64,000 nt of DNA from Glutamicibacter sp002979865. Its GTDB lineage: Bacteria; Actinomycetota; Actinomycetes; Actinomycetales; Micrococcaceae. Location of the stretch: the NCBI RefSeq assembly GCF_050030965.1, contig NZ_CP188297.1:1488001-1552000 (forward strand), in the 5' to 3' direction. Every line of letters starts with the position of its first letter. Positions within the stretch are counted from its first letter, which is position 1. Shown here piece after piece: positions 8,807-16,622 of the stretch. The position numbers were made by a program, and so were the translations under genes. A model generated the notes under the pieces. That model searched no databases. It was given only the letters and a program-made list of their open reading frames with translations, and was not told where the DNA came from.

Positions 8807-9238
8807 CTACTTGTCGGTCTTGACGACCAGAACGTCGCATGGTGCCGAGTGGGCCACCGAGGAAGCTACCGAACCGAGCACGCGGCCCAGGCCCTTCATG
8901 CCCACGTTGCCGACAACGATCATCGAAGCCTTGCGGTCCTCGGCGTCGGAGATCAGCACGTCACCTGGCTTGCCGTGGCCGGCAGCAGCGGTGATCTTGA
9001 CGCCTGGCACAGCGTTCTTCACGTCGTTGGCTACGCGCTGGGCCAGCTTGCGGGCCTGCTCTGCGTCATCCAGGATCCAGGTATCGGAACCGATGGAAAC
9101 GACCTCGGTGTTATCCGAAGCGTGAGCGGTGATGACCACCAGGTCAGCGTCGAGCTTGACGGCGAGTTCTGCAGCGCGGCGGGCTGCGCGCTGTGCGGTT
9201 TCGGAACCGTCTACGCCTACGATGATGGTTTCAGACAT
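8807..9238 (-). CDS. universal stress protein
   Basis: A 143-residue single UspA domain. The start at 9238 is chosen because AAGGAG sits 6 bases upstream; an ATG-like extension to 9265 has no ribosome site. The N-terminal strand ends in IIVGVDGSE, and a C-terminal nucleotide-loop-like VGNVGMKGLGRVLGS then SVAHSAPCDVLVV completes the fold. The loop is one residue shorter than the classic G-2X-G-9X-G(S/T) pattern, but this form is frequent in actinobacterial Usps. The protein is cytoplasmic and expected to act as a stress or starvation modulator. It is monocistronic by spacing. Confidence 0.93.
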   Translation of the reverse strand: MSETIIVGVDGSETAQRAARRAAELAVKLDADLVVITAHASDNTEVVSIGSDTWILDDAEQARKLAQRVANDVKNAVPGVKITAAAGHGKPGDVLISDAEDRKASMIVVGNVGMKGLGRVLGSVASSVAHSAPCDVLVVKTDK

Positions 9239-9292
9239 ATTGTTCTCCTTATATGAGTGATGCATTAAGTGATGGGTAACACTTTATGGCCT

Positions 9293-9991
9293 TCAGGCCA
9301 CTTTAGCCTGCAAAAAGTCCACGGCGCGCTGCCATGCGATGGCAGCCTGTTCGGGATCGTAGTTGCCGGCAGGGTTCTCGTCGTTGTGGAATGCGTGATC
9401 GGCGTCGTAGTAGAAGTACTGGACTTCCGCGCCTGATTCCTGGCGAATCTGCTCTTCCTGAGCCTTCGCCTGAGCCGGCGAGTACATCTGGTCCAGGTTC
9501 GCGTAGTGGCCCTGGATGGCCGCGCGGACTCCGGAAAAATCGTTGGGCACACCCTGGCCGACGCCATAGAAAGGCACGGCCGCGGCAATTTTCCCGCCTT
9601 GCTGGGCAGCCATCTGCAGCACGAAACCGCCACCCATGCAGAAGCCGATGACGCCCAGCTTCTCGCTGGTGACGTGCTCATTGGACAGCAGGTAGTCCAC
9701 GGCACCGCTCAATAGCTGGGCCCCGGCGGCTTCCGGGAGCTGGGACATCATCTGCCCGGCTTCTTCACCGTCGTGGGTGATCCAACCGCCATAGAGGTCA
9801 GGAGCCAGAGCCACGAAGCCCTGCGCGGCCAGCCGGTCGGCGACGTCGCGGATATGGTCGGTCAGACCCCACCATTCCTGGATCACGATGACCCCAGGGC
9901 CCTTGCCGGACTCCGGCAAGGCGAGATAGCCATGCGCTTGCGCGCCTGAAGAAGGGAAAGTCACGTTCTGGTGCGGGGTTTTGTCCGCCAT
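9293..9991 (-). CDS. dienelactone hydrolase family protein
   Basis: A 232-residue protein with the DLH signature. The nucleophile is the Cys in GFCMGGG near residue 117, the Asp lies in the DAD region, and the His in ADHAFHND is near 200. IVIQEWWGL near residue 35 matches the conserved N-terminal strand. Family members hydrolyse dienelactone in chlorocatechol degradation, but many genomic paralogues act on unknown esters or lactones. No catechol genes are nearby, so the substrate is open. Confidence 0.92.
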   Translation of the reverse strand: MADKTPHQNVTFPSSGAQAHGYLALPESGKGPGVIVIQEWWGLTDHIRDVADRLAAQGFVALAPDLYGGWITHDGEEAGQMMSQLPEAAGAQLLSGAVDYLLSNEHVTSEKLGVIGFCMGGGFVLQMAAQQGGKIAAAVPFYGVGQGVPNDFSGVRAAIQGHYANLDQMYSPAQAKAQEEQIRQESGAEVQYFYYDADHAFHNDENPAGNYDPEQAAIAWQRAVDFLQAKVA

Positions 9992-10078
9992 GGTGCCTCC
10001 TGCTCTGCGTGTGACTCCAGTTTATGCAGGTCTGGACGCCATTGGCATTGACCTGCCCCACATTGCGCCAAAGTTGTT

Positions 10079-11050
10079 CTATTTTCCGAGCGTGGCCTCG
10101 CCGATACGTTCCAGCGCATCGACCACCAGATTCCAGAAGCCTTCGTGGTCCAGGTCCACCGCCACGGAAGTATTGCAGTCGGCGGAAGCCGGCGCGCGGA
10201 AGTCCGTGACGGTCATTCCCAAGGTCAGCTCGCCACGCAGCTCAACGCTGACCGGGGCCTTGACAGTGCGCACGATATCCGGGTCGATCACGTAGGCCAC
10301 AGCGCATGGGTCATGCACTGGCGGTGCATCGAAGCCCTGGTGGTCTCGATAGGCCCGGGCGAAGAAGTCCATCAGCTCGCGCACGAAGGTCGATGGGCCG
10401 GTGCCGATCTTCTCTATGCGTTCAACCACCTCGGAGGTGGCCAACGCCTGGTGGGTCAGGTCCAATCCGACCATCACCACCGGCCAGGCCTCGTTGAAGA
10501 CGATGTGCGCAGCTTCAGGATCGATCTTGATATTGAATTCTGCCACCGCCGACCAGTTGCCGGTGTGGTAGCCGCCGCCCATCAGCACCACTTCGCGCAC
10601 GCGTTCAACGATGCGCGGTTCCTTCCGGGCCGCCAAGGCGATATTGGTCAATGCGCCGGTGGGCACCAAGGTGATTTCACCGGGTTCATGGCTCATCACC
10701 AGGTCGATGATGACGTCCACGGCGTGGCGCCCATCGAGTTCGATGCCCGGCTCCGGCTGGGCCGGCCCGTCCATCCCGGAAACCCCGTGGACGTCTCCCG
10801 CGGTTTCCACTTCGCGCACCAGCGGACGGGCGCAGCCGGCCGCGAAGGGAATGCCGGTAATGCCGGCGATGGTACCCACGGCCAGCGCGTTGGCAGTGAC
10901 CTTATCCAGGGTCTGGTTGCCGGCCACGGTGGTCACGGCCAGCAGGTCGATCTTGGGATTGCCATGGGCAAGAATCATTGCCACGGCGTCATCATGACCC
11001 GGGTCGCAGTCCAAAATGATCTTGCGCGGGGCATTGCTGTCCTGGGTCAT
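10079..11050 (-). CDS. inosine-uridine preferring nucleoside hydrolase
   Basis: A 323-residue nucleoside hydrolase. The N-terminal Ca-binding motif DCDPGHDD gives D14, D16, D20 and D21. TTVAGNQ and an internal VLMGGGYHTGNWSAVAEFN segment fit the nucleoside-binding core, and a HDPCAVAY motif lies near 245. It cleaves the N-glycosidic bond of ribonucleosides for salvage. It is divergent from a LacI-family regulator with a palindromic operator between them, which suggests induction by a nucleoside or ribose derivative. Confidence 0.93.
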   Translation of the reverse strand: MTQDSNAPRKIILDCDPGHDDAVAMILAHGNPKIDLLAVTTVAGNQTLDKVTANALAVGTIAGITGIPFAAGCARPLVREVETAGDVHGVSGMDGPAQPEPGIELDGRHAVDVIIDLVMSHEPGEITLVPTGALTNIALAARKEPRIVERVREVVLMGGGYHTGNWSAVAEFNIKIDPEAAHIVFNEAWPVVMVGLDLTHQALATSEVVERIEKIGTGPSTFVRELMDFFARAYRDHQGFDAPPVHDPCAVAYVIDPDIVRTVKAPVSVELRGELTLGMTVTDFRAPASADCNTSVAVDLDHEGFWNLVVDALERIGEATLGK

Positions 11051-11144
11051 GGCTTCTTCCTTCGCTCTGCCAGCTGGTGGCCGGTAGCTAAGTCGTGGGG
11101 GCGGATAGGCATCCTTTGATAATTCTTTCGCGTCCCCATGCTAT

Positions 11145-11160
11145 CGTCAAGCGCTTAACG
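11145..11160. promoter_or_regulatory. LacI-family operator palindrome
   Basis: CGTCAAGCGCTTAACG is a 16-bp palindrome around the perfect core AAGCGCTT, with a single mismatched pair. Its central CG step and flanks are the usual form of LacI/PurR-family operators. It lies 94 bases upstream of the nucleoside hydrolase start and 40 bases upstream of the regulator start, so it could control both. Confidence 0.65.
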
Positions 11161-11200
11161 CAAAGCTGTCGCGTGTCACAACTCCGACTACGATGGAGCC

Positions 11201-12250
11201 ATGAAGAATGGTGAGAAGTCCGGCAACTCGCGCGCTCCACGCCGCGTGACCGCAGCGATGGTAGCCGAACACGCCGGCGTTTCCACCGCAACGGTCTCTC
11301 TTGTTGCCAACGGGAAGTCCGCAGGCCGGGTCTCGGCCGCGAATGAGCAGCGCGTGCGTGAATCAATTCGCGAACTGGGCTACTTCGTCGACAGCATCGG
11401 CAGCTCGCTGGCCAAGGGCGTCAGCTCACTGGTGGTCCTGGTGGCCCCGGATATCTCCAACCCCTTCTTTGCCAAGGTGATCGCTGGCGTGCGCTCGGTA
11501 TTGGCTAGCGACTACCAGCTCCTGCTCTCGGTCACGGATGCCGGCGTCTCCCCCAGCGCCAGCGAAACAAGGAAGATCATGGGCCTCCGTCCGGCCGGGC
11601 TGCTGGTCCATGCCCCAAGCCAGGATTTCCTCGAGGAAATTTCGAGCAACCTCCCGCTGGTGGCCCTGGATGCCCCGGGCATCGATCCATCGATTCCTGC
11701 CGTGAATATGGATGTCGCCCAAGGAGCGCGGGAAGTCGTAGCCCATTTCGCTGCGCAGGGACACACCAATGCCGCCTACCTGGATGCCAGCACCGGCACC
11801 GAGACCCTGGCAGTGCGCCGAGAGGCCTTCCTAGCGGCGTCAAGGGAGTACGGCATCGAAGTCCTGCCAACTTCTGTTGCCAGCTCGATGATCGACGTCA
11901 CTGCGGCTTCAGCAGCCTTTGGCCAGCATTGGCCCAAGTGGCATGAATCGGGCGTGACCGCACTGGGCTGCGCAACCGATAACCACGCTTTCGGCGTGCT
12001 GCATGCTTCGCGCCTGCTTGGTATCCGCATTCCGCAGCAGCTTGCGGTGGCCGGATTCGACGACCTTCCCTACTCGGCGACGTCCAGCCCTTCCATCACT
12101 TCCGTGCAGCTCAACGCCCAGGAAGGCGGGCGCCAGGCCGCATTGAAGCTGCGCGCGCTGCTCGATGGAAAAACCCCTGACCCACTGCAGACAATGCTGC
12201 CCAGTTCGTTGATTGTCCGCGGATCGACGCTGGGCAACAAAGGAGACTAG
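11201..12250 (+). CDS. LacI-family transcriptional regulator
   Basis: A 349-residue regulator. The N-terminal HTH (RVTAAMVAEHAGVSTATVSLVANG, in parts, near 14-39) is followed by the hinge region and a periplasmic-binding-protein-like effector domain, ending in the typical TSVQLNAQEGG and LIVRGST segments. It is probably a repressor of the divergent nucleoside hydrolase gene through the operator at 11145-11160 (inference). A short membrane protein gene follows its stop after 3 bases and is likely co-translated. Confidence 0.93.
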   Translation: MKNGEKSGNSRAPRRVTAAMVAEHAGVSTATVSLVANGKSAGRVSAANEQRVRESIRELGYFVDSIGSSLAKGVSSLVVLVAPDISNPFFAKVIAGVRSVLASDYQLLLSVTDAGVSPSASETRKIMGLRPAGLLVHAPSQDFLEEISSNLPLVALDAPGIDPSIPAVNMDVAQGAREVVAHFAAQGHTNAAYLDASTGTETLAVRREAFLAASREYGIEVLPTSVASSMIDVTAASAAFGQHWPKWHESGVTALGCATDNHAFGVLHASRLLGIRIPQQLAVAGFDDLPYSATSSPSITSVQLNAQEGGRQAALKLRALLDGKTPDPLQTMLPSSLIVRGSTLGNKGD

Positions 12251-12253
12251 CCG

Positions 12254-12421
12254 GTGAACATGCATAAATGGCCTGCCAAGGTCACTGCCGCCATCGCCCT
12301 GCTGATTGCTTTGGGCCTGATCGTCATGTCCAGCGGAGTGCTGGGCCTCATTACCGGCCCGGCAACCCCACCGGGCACCGGCATCGAATCCGCCGCGCGC
12401 AGCTGGGTGCTACTGGATTAG
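12254..12421 (+). CDS. small single-pass membrane protein, function unknown
   Basis: A 55-residue ORF starting at GTG, with AAAGGAG 9 bases upstream inside the end of the LacI gene. After MHKWPAK-type basic residues comes one hydrophobic helix of about 25 residues (AAIALLIALGLIVMSSG), then a Pro/Gly/Thr-rich outer segment ending in SWVLLD. The positive-inside pattern implies N-in topology. The last 12 bases overlap, tail to tail, the end of the YdeI-like gene. Its existence is supported by the ribosome site and coding pattern; its function is unknown. Confidence 0.6.
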   Translation: MNMHKWPAKVTAAIALLIALGLIVMSSGVLGLITGPATPPGTGIESAARSWVLLD

Positions 12422-12946
12422 CTTTCCGCTCTTCGAAACTTCGGGATCGGTGCATGAGGACAAATCAAAGCAGCACGGCCGGCGCTTGCCATCACGCAGC
12501 TTGGAAATACTGGCCTCCACTCGGCGTTCGCGCGTGGAAGGGTTCTTGGTCGCACCGATCCAGCGTACCCATTCCCAGCGGGCCATGGCAGTGAGCCCTG
12601 CCCACAACTCATCCAGATCCCCAGCCTCGCCCAGGGCACTGGCCAGGTCTTGCGGAATCCCTGTTTCCGGCCAGGTTCTAGCGACCCGGGCGGTCAATTC
12701 CACTTGATCCCCCGCCTCGGCCAACAGCTGGGGCGCGCCCTGTCCATCGAGGGCCAACCAGTGGCCTCGGCGCCCGTCGGGATCTATTACGACCACGTGG
12801 CCTTCATGCGCCTGGAGAAGTTCCACCGCAACCTGTCCGCGGCTTGGCAACTTGTCGCTGGATTCCTGGTCGAGCCTGATTATCTTCCGATCGATGACCA
12901 GATCTGCAGTTCCATTCAGTTCGAATATCTCATTGGATACCGCCAT
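12410..12946 (-). CDS. YdeI/OmpD-associated family protein (DUF1905 + OmdA)
   Basis: A 178-residue protein. The N-terminal 95 residues form a DUF1905-like beta domain. The C-terminus has a helical YdeI/OmdA motif with WEWVRWIGATKNPSTRERRV near 128-148. The family has been linked to peptide resistance and bacteriocin protection in enterobacteria, but in actinobacteria its role is unknown. An AAGGGGGA ribosome site lies 5 bases before ATG 12946. It is convergent with the LacI-linked small gene. Confidence 0.85.
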   Translation of the reverse strand: MAVSNEIFELNGTADLVIDRKIIRLDQESSDKLPSRGQVAVELLQAHEGHVVVIDPDGRRGHWLALDGQGAPQLLAEAGDQVELTARVARTWPETGIPQDLASALGEAGDLDELWAGLTAMARWEWVRWIGATKNPSTRERRVEASISKLRDGKRRPCCFDLSSCTDPEVSKSGKLIQ

Positions 12947-13024
12947 GGGAATCCCCCTTCTCCGTTGTCCAAGGGCAGTCTATGGCACGGCGGCATTGCG
13001 CTTCCACGTGGCTAGACTGCTGTT

Positions 13025-13480
13025 ATGACCCAACCTCCGCTGCTCGTTAGTTCCTGCCTGGCCGGCATCCCTTGCCGCTACAACGGCAAGGCGAAGGCAA
13101 ACCCTGCCATCGTCGAGGCCGTGGCACGAGGAGAAGCCGTTGCGGCCTGCGCTGAGGAATTGGGCGAGCTCCCTACTCCGCGCCCGCCAGCGGAGATTGT
13201 CGGTGGCGATGGCCACGACGTGCTGGAAGGCCGGGCCTGCGTGATCGACATCAACGGCGAGGACATCAGCGGGCAGTTCATAGCTGGTGCCCAGAAGGTT
13301 TCGGATCTAGTCCAGCACCAGGGAATCACCGAGGCGATCCTGCAGGATCGCAGCCCCTCGTGCGGCTGCGGCACCATCTACGATGGCTCGCACACCGGAA
13401 AACTCGTTGCAGGCGATGGCGTACTGGCCGCCCTGCTCAAGCGCCGGGGCGTCAATGTCAGCGCGCCACCGGCAAACTGA
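13025..13480 (+). CDS. DUF523 family protein (TudS-like desulfidase)
   Basis: A 151-residue single-domain DUF523 protein. The three family cysteines are present: C11 in SSCLAG, C42 in AACAEE, and C113 in DRSPSCGCG. In thiouracil desulfidase TudS these hold a [4Fe-4S] cluster that removes sulfur from thiouracil. The motif usually reading CPE is CAE here. Whether this copy acts on thiouracil or another thiolated compound is unknown. It is followed by a strong hairpin terminator shared with tRNA-Leu. Confidence 0.88.
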   Translation: MTQPPLLVSSCLAGIPCRYNGKAKANPAIVEAVARGEAVAACAEELGELPTPRPPAEIVGGDGHDVLEGRACVIDINGEDISGQFIAGAQKVSDLVQHQGITEAILQDRSPSCGCGTIYDGSHTGKLVAGDGVLAALLKRRGVNVSAPPAN

Positions 13481-13524
13481 CACACCCTGCAAGATAACGA
13501 TTCAGTTGCTCTTTTAAACAAAAA

Positions 13525-13556
13525 AATAACCCTCGATCCGAAGATCAAGGGTTATT
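13525..13556. terminator. bidirectional terminator between DUF523 gene and tRNA-Leu
   Basis: A 14-base stem AATAACCCTCGATC / GATCAAGGGTTATT with a CGAA loop. On the minus strand it is followed by a run of T (plus-strand A-run 13518-13526), giving a proper intrinsic terminator for tRNA-Leu. On the plus strand a short T-run follows. Confidence 0.85.
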
Positions 13557-13565
13557 TTCCATTTG

Positions 13566-13649
<84 letters not shown>

Positions 13650-13819
13650 ATATTCTGTTTTCGTTGCCATCGTTCTTTGCAACAAGAAATAGCTTACACA
13701 CTCATTTTCCGTTCACCTAATCGAAACCCTGATTTGTGGTTAGGGACACATGGGAAACCTTTTTGGGGCATTTATCGTTGATATTGACGCACTTGAGCCG
13801 CTCAAGGATTTTTCGGCAT

Positions 13820-13848
13820 TTGCACAGCTGAAAACAGTAAGATCGAAT
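13820..13848 (+). promoter_or_regulatory. candidate promoter of the fhaA-pknB operon
   Basis: TTGCAC (13820-13825) and TCGAAT (13843-13848) are separated by 17 bases, 85 bases upstream of the fhaA start, in the 283-base space after tRNA-Leu. The -35 matches the consensus well and the -10 only moderately. No other feature is seen in this gap. Confidence 0.35.
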
Positions 13849-13932
13849 ATGAAGTTCTGTGTTCACAGCTTGGACGGCGTGAATGCAGGCTCGCAATAAC
13901 CAGCCATGGACCCTAAGGAAGGAGCACGAATA

Positions 13933-14748
13933 ATGGGCTTTCTCGACAATGTCGAACGCGGCTTAGAGAAGGTCGTCACTAGCTTCTTTCGTGGCACCAG
14001 CACCGCAGATCTCAAGCCAGTCGAACTGACTACCGCGCTACGCAATGACATGGACCGCGGAATCATGCCAATCAGCGAGGGCCGCAGCCTTGCAGCCAAT
14101 GACTTCGTTGTCTCGCTGAGCACCAAGGACTACAACACCGCGCAGGGTTGGGGGCGGGGCGTCGTCAACGAAATGGCAAAGGTCACCGCTGAGCATGCGG
14201 CAGCCCAGGACTACTCGGTCCACGGCGACATCACGATCCATTTTGTTTCCAAGGACGATTTCAAGCCCGGAGAAATGGAGATTGCCAGCTCGGTCAAGGA
14301 GTCCAGCTCGCGCCCAGCAGCCTCGGCTCCGGTAAAAGAGCGAGCAGCAGCGCCCGCAGCGCCATCCGCCACCCCGCCGACAACCGCACAGCCACGTCCA
14401 TCGGTCCGTCCGATTGCAGAGATCCCCAAGAAGCCCATGCAGAAGCAGGCAATTCTTGAGGTCGCTGGACAGCGCTACGCCCTGCATCACCACTCCATCG
14501 TGCTGGGCCGTTCGGCCAGCACCGATATTCCCGTGGATGATTCCGGCGTTTCCCGCCAGCATGTGCGCGTCGAAACCCGTGGCAAAACCAGTTTCGTCGT
14601 CACCGATCTGGGTTCAACCAATGGAACCTACGTGGACGGCAAGAAGATTTCGGAAGAAACCCGTATATTTGACGGTTCGATCATTACTATCGGACAGACA
14701 AAAATCGTCTTTCGGCTGATTACCTCGAACAACGGAGGCCGCGCGTGA
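13933..14748 (+). CDS. fhaA: FhaA: DUF3662 and FHA domain protein
   Basis: A 271-residue protein. The start at 13933 gives the canonical N-terminus MGFLDNVERGLEKVV and has GGAG 8 bases upstream; the longer ATG at 13906 reads through that ribosome site. The N-terminal DUF3662 domain (1-125) is joined by an Ala/Pro-rich linker to a C-terminal FHA domain (about 180-260) with GRS, SRQH and STNGTYVDG motifs that bind phosphothreonine. In mycobacteria FhaA binds the phosphorylated pseudokinase domain of MviN/MurJ. It is the first gene of the FHA-PstP-RodA-PbpA-PknA-PknB operon and overlaps fhaB by 4 bases. Confidence 0.95.
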   Translation: MGFLDNVERGLEKVVTSFFRGTSTADLKPVELTTALRNDMDRGIMPISEGRSLAANDFVVSLSTKDYNTAQGWGRGVVNEMAKVTAEHAAAQDYSVHGDITIHFVSKDDFKPGEMEIASSVKESSSRPAASAPVKERAAAPAAPSATPPTTAQPRPSVRPIAEIPKKPMQKQAILEVAGQRYALHHHSIVLGRSASTDIPVDDSGVSRQHVRVETRGKTSFVVTDLGSTNGTYVDGKKISEETRIFDGSIITIGQTKIVFRLITSNNGGRA

Positions 14749-15224
14749 ACGACCTGGTTCTAAGCTTGTTCCGATTGGGCTTTTTGGTCCTCATCTGGCT
14801 GCTCGTATTAAGCGTTGTCGGATCGATGCGCCGCGACTTGGCCATCGGATCGCGGGCACGCACCGGCAAGCCCAGCGCTCGGGAACTGAAGAAGAATCCA
14901 GAGCTGGCGGAACCAGAAGTGCCTGCGCGCAAGGCCGCCACGTCATTGGAAGTTGTTGAGGGCCCACTGGCCGGCAGCAGCATTCCCCTCCGCGGCCAAC
15001 CGATCATGTTCGGGCGAGCTCAGGATGCCACCGTCGTTCTCGATGATGACTACGCTTCGGGACGCCATGCCCGCCTGTTCCCGCAGGGATCGCGCTGGTT
15101 CATTGAAGATCTCGGCTCAACTAACGGCACCTTCGTGGGTGACAACCAGCTCTCACGCGCCCAGGCAGTGGAGCCCGGCCAGCGAATCCGCATCGGAAAG
15201 ACTGTCCTGGAATTGAAGCCCTAG
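14745..15224 (+). CDS. fhaB: FhaB/FipA-type membrane-anchored FHA protein
   Basis: A 159-residue protein with an N-terminal transmembrane helix (about 5-25) and a C-terminal FHA domain (about 85-150) carrying FGRAQDATVV, SGRHARLF and STNGTFVGD. It binds phosphothreonine targets of PknA/PknB at the membrane and has been tied to division and wall control in mycobacteria. The start overlaps fhaA (GTGA), and pstP follows after 3 bases. Confidence 0.94.
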   Translation: MNDLVLSLFRLGFLVLIWLLVLSVVGSMRRDLAIGSRARTGKPSARELKKNPELAEPEVPARKAATSLEVVEGPLAGSSIPLRGQPIMFGRAQDATVVLDDDYASGRHARLFPQGSRWFIEDLGSTNGTFVGDNQLSRAQAVEPGQRIRIGKTVLELKP

Positions 15225-15227
15225 CCT

Positions 15228-16622
15228 ATGGCCCTCAAACTAAAATTTGCTGCGAAATCCGACGTGGGGCGGGTTCGCAAGAAGAATGACGACTCCGCCT
15301 ACGCCGGCGCGTACCTCGCGGTGCTTGCCGATGGCATGGGCGGACACGTCGGCGGTGACGTGGCGTCAGCCTCCACCGTGCTTGATTTGGTGCATCTGGA
15401 CCACGATGGCACCGCAGATCCGCAAAATGCCCTGCCGGATGAGATCCAGGCCGCCAATTTGGTGCTGAATGAACTCGTCGGCGCCAACCCGAAGCTTTCG
15501 GGGATGGGTACCACCGTCACTTCCCTGCTGCTCTCGGGAAGTACCCTGCACATGGCGCACATCGGCGACTCCCGCGCCTACCGCTTGAAGCACGGGGTCT
15601 TCGAGCAGATCAGCAAGGACCATACCTTCGTGCAGCGACTGGTCGACGAAGGCCGCATCAAGCCGGCCGAGGCCGAGGTCCACCCGCATAAGAACGTGCT
15701 CTTGCGCGTGCTGGGCGACTCGGATGCCTCCCCGGAACTCGATGTCGACCAATTCGAGGCAGAACCCGGCGAACGCTGGATGCTGTGCTCTGACGGACTC
15801 ACCGACGCGGTGCCGGTTCCGGTAATCGAGCAGATCATCCGCACTACCGCCGATATGGATGAAGCGGTCAACGACCTGGTTGCCATCACCTTGAAGAATG
15901 GTGCGCCGGATAACGTCACCGTGGTGATGTTCGAGGTTGTCGAAAACGCTGTCGTCGAAGGCGAAGCGCCCGCCGAACCAGAACCCGCACCGGATACCGG
16001 CCAGCTCACCATTGCCGCCGAAGGCGATGTCGAAGCCAGCGCTTCGCTGCTCCGCCATGAGATTTCCCAGCGTCCCCACCTGCTGGTGGGCGCCGCCCAG
16101 CTTGCGACGCAAACCGGCCAGATCCCGGTGGTGACCCAGCACACCGGCGAACGCCGTGCAGCTGCCTTGCTGACCCACCGTTCCCCGGCGGCCGGCGAGG
16201 TGCTGGATCCACTGGATGCTCCGGTGCAGCAGCGCCGTTGGATGATGCCGATCCTGCTGACCTTGACGGCTTTCTTCGTCATTGCCCTGGGCGTCTGGGG
16301 CTACATGTGGACCCAGACCCAGTACTTTGTTGGCACTGTCGATGGAAAGGTCGCAATCTACAAGGGCGTTCCCCAGGAGCTCGGACCGATTTCGCTCTCC
16401 GAGGTCGACACAGTCAGCAAGGTGCCGCTCGAAGCCCTGCCGGAGTATTCACGCCACCGCGTTGAATCGACCATCTCGGCAGAGAACCAGCAGCATGCCC
16501 AGATGATCATCCAGGAACTCCTGGTCACCGCGAAGCAGAACTGCCCGGTCACCGTTCCCGGATCCTCGGATTCCGCCAACCAGCTCGAACTGCCCGCCTA
16601 CTGCCAGGAGATAATGCAATGA
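15228..16622 (+). CDS. pstP: PP2C-family Ser/Thr phosphatase PstP
   Basis: A 464-residue membrane phosphatase. Residues 1-240 are a PP2C domain with the metal motifs VLADGMGGH, GDSRAYR, CSDGLTD and DNVTVVMFE. An acidic linker leads to one transmembrane helix near 340-362 (LLTLTAFFVIALGVWGYMW), then an outer domain ending with two cysteines. It reverses PknA/PknB phosphorylation. Its TGA overlaps the ATG of rodA, so translation is coupled. Confidence 0.95.
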   Translation: MALKLKFAAKSDVGRVRKKNDDSAYAGAYLAVLADGMGGHVGGDVASASTVLDLVHLDHDGTADPQNALPDEIQAANLVLNELVGANPKLSGMGTTVTSLLLSGSTLHMAHIGDSRAYRLKHGVFEQISKDHTFVQRLVDEGRIKPAEAEVHPHKNVLLRVLGDSDASPELDVDQFEAEPGERWMLCSDGLTDAVPVPVIEQIIRTTADMDEAVNDLVAITLKNGAPDNVTVVMFEVVENAVVEGEAPAEPEPAPDTGQLTIAAEGDVEASASLLRHEISQRPHLLVGAAQLATQTGQIPVVTQHTGERRAAALLTHRSPAAGEVLDPLDAPVQQRRWMMPILLTLTAFFVIALGVWGYMWTQTQYFVGTVDGKVAIYKGVPQELGPISLSEVDTVSKVPLEALPEYSRHRVESTISAENQQHAQMIIQELLVTAKQNCPVTVPGSSDSANQLELPAYCQEIMQ

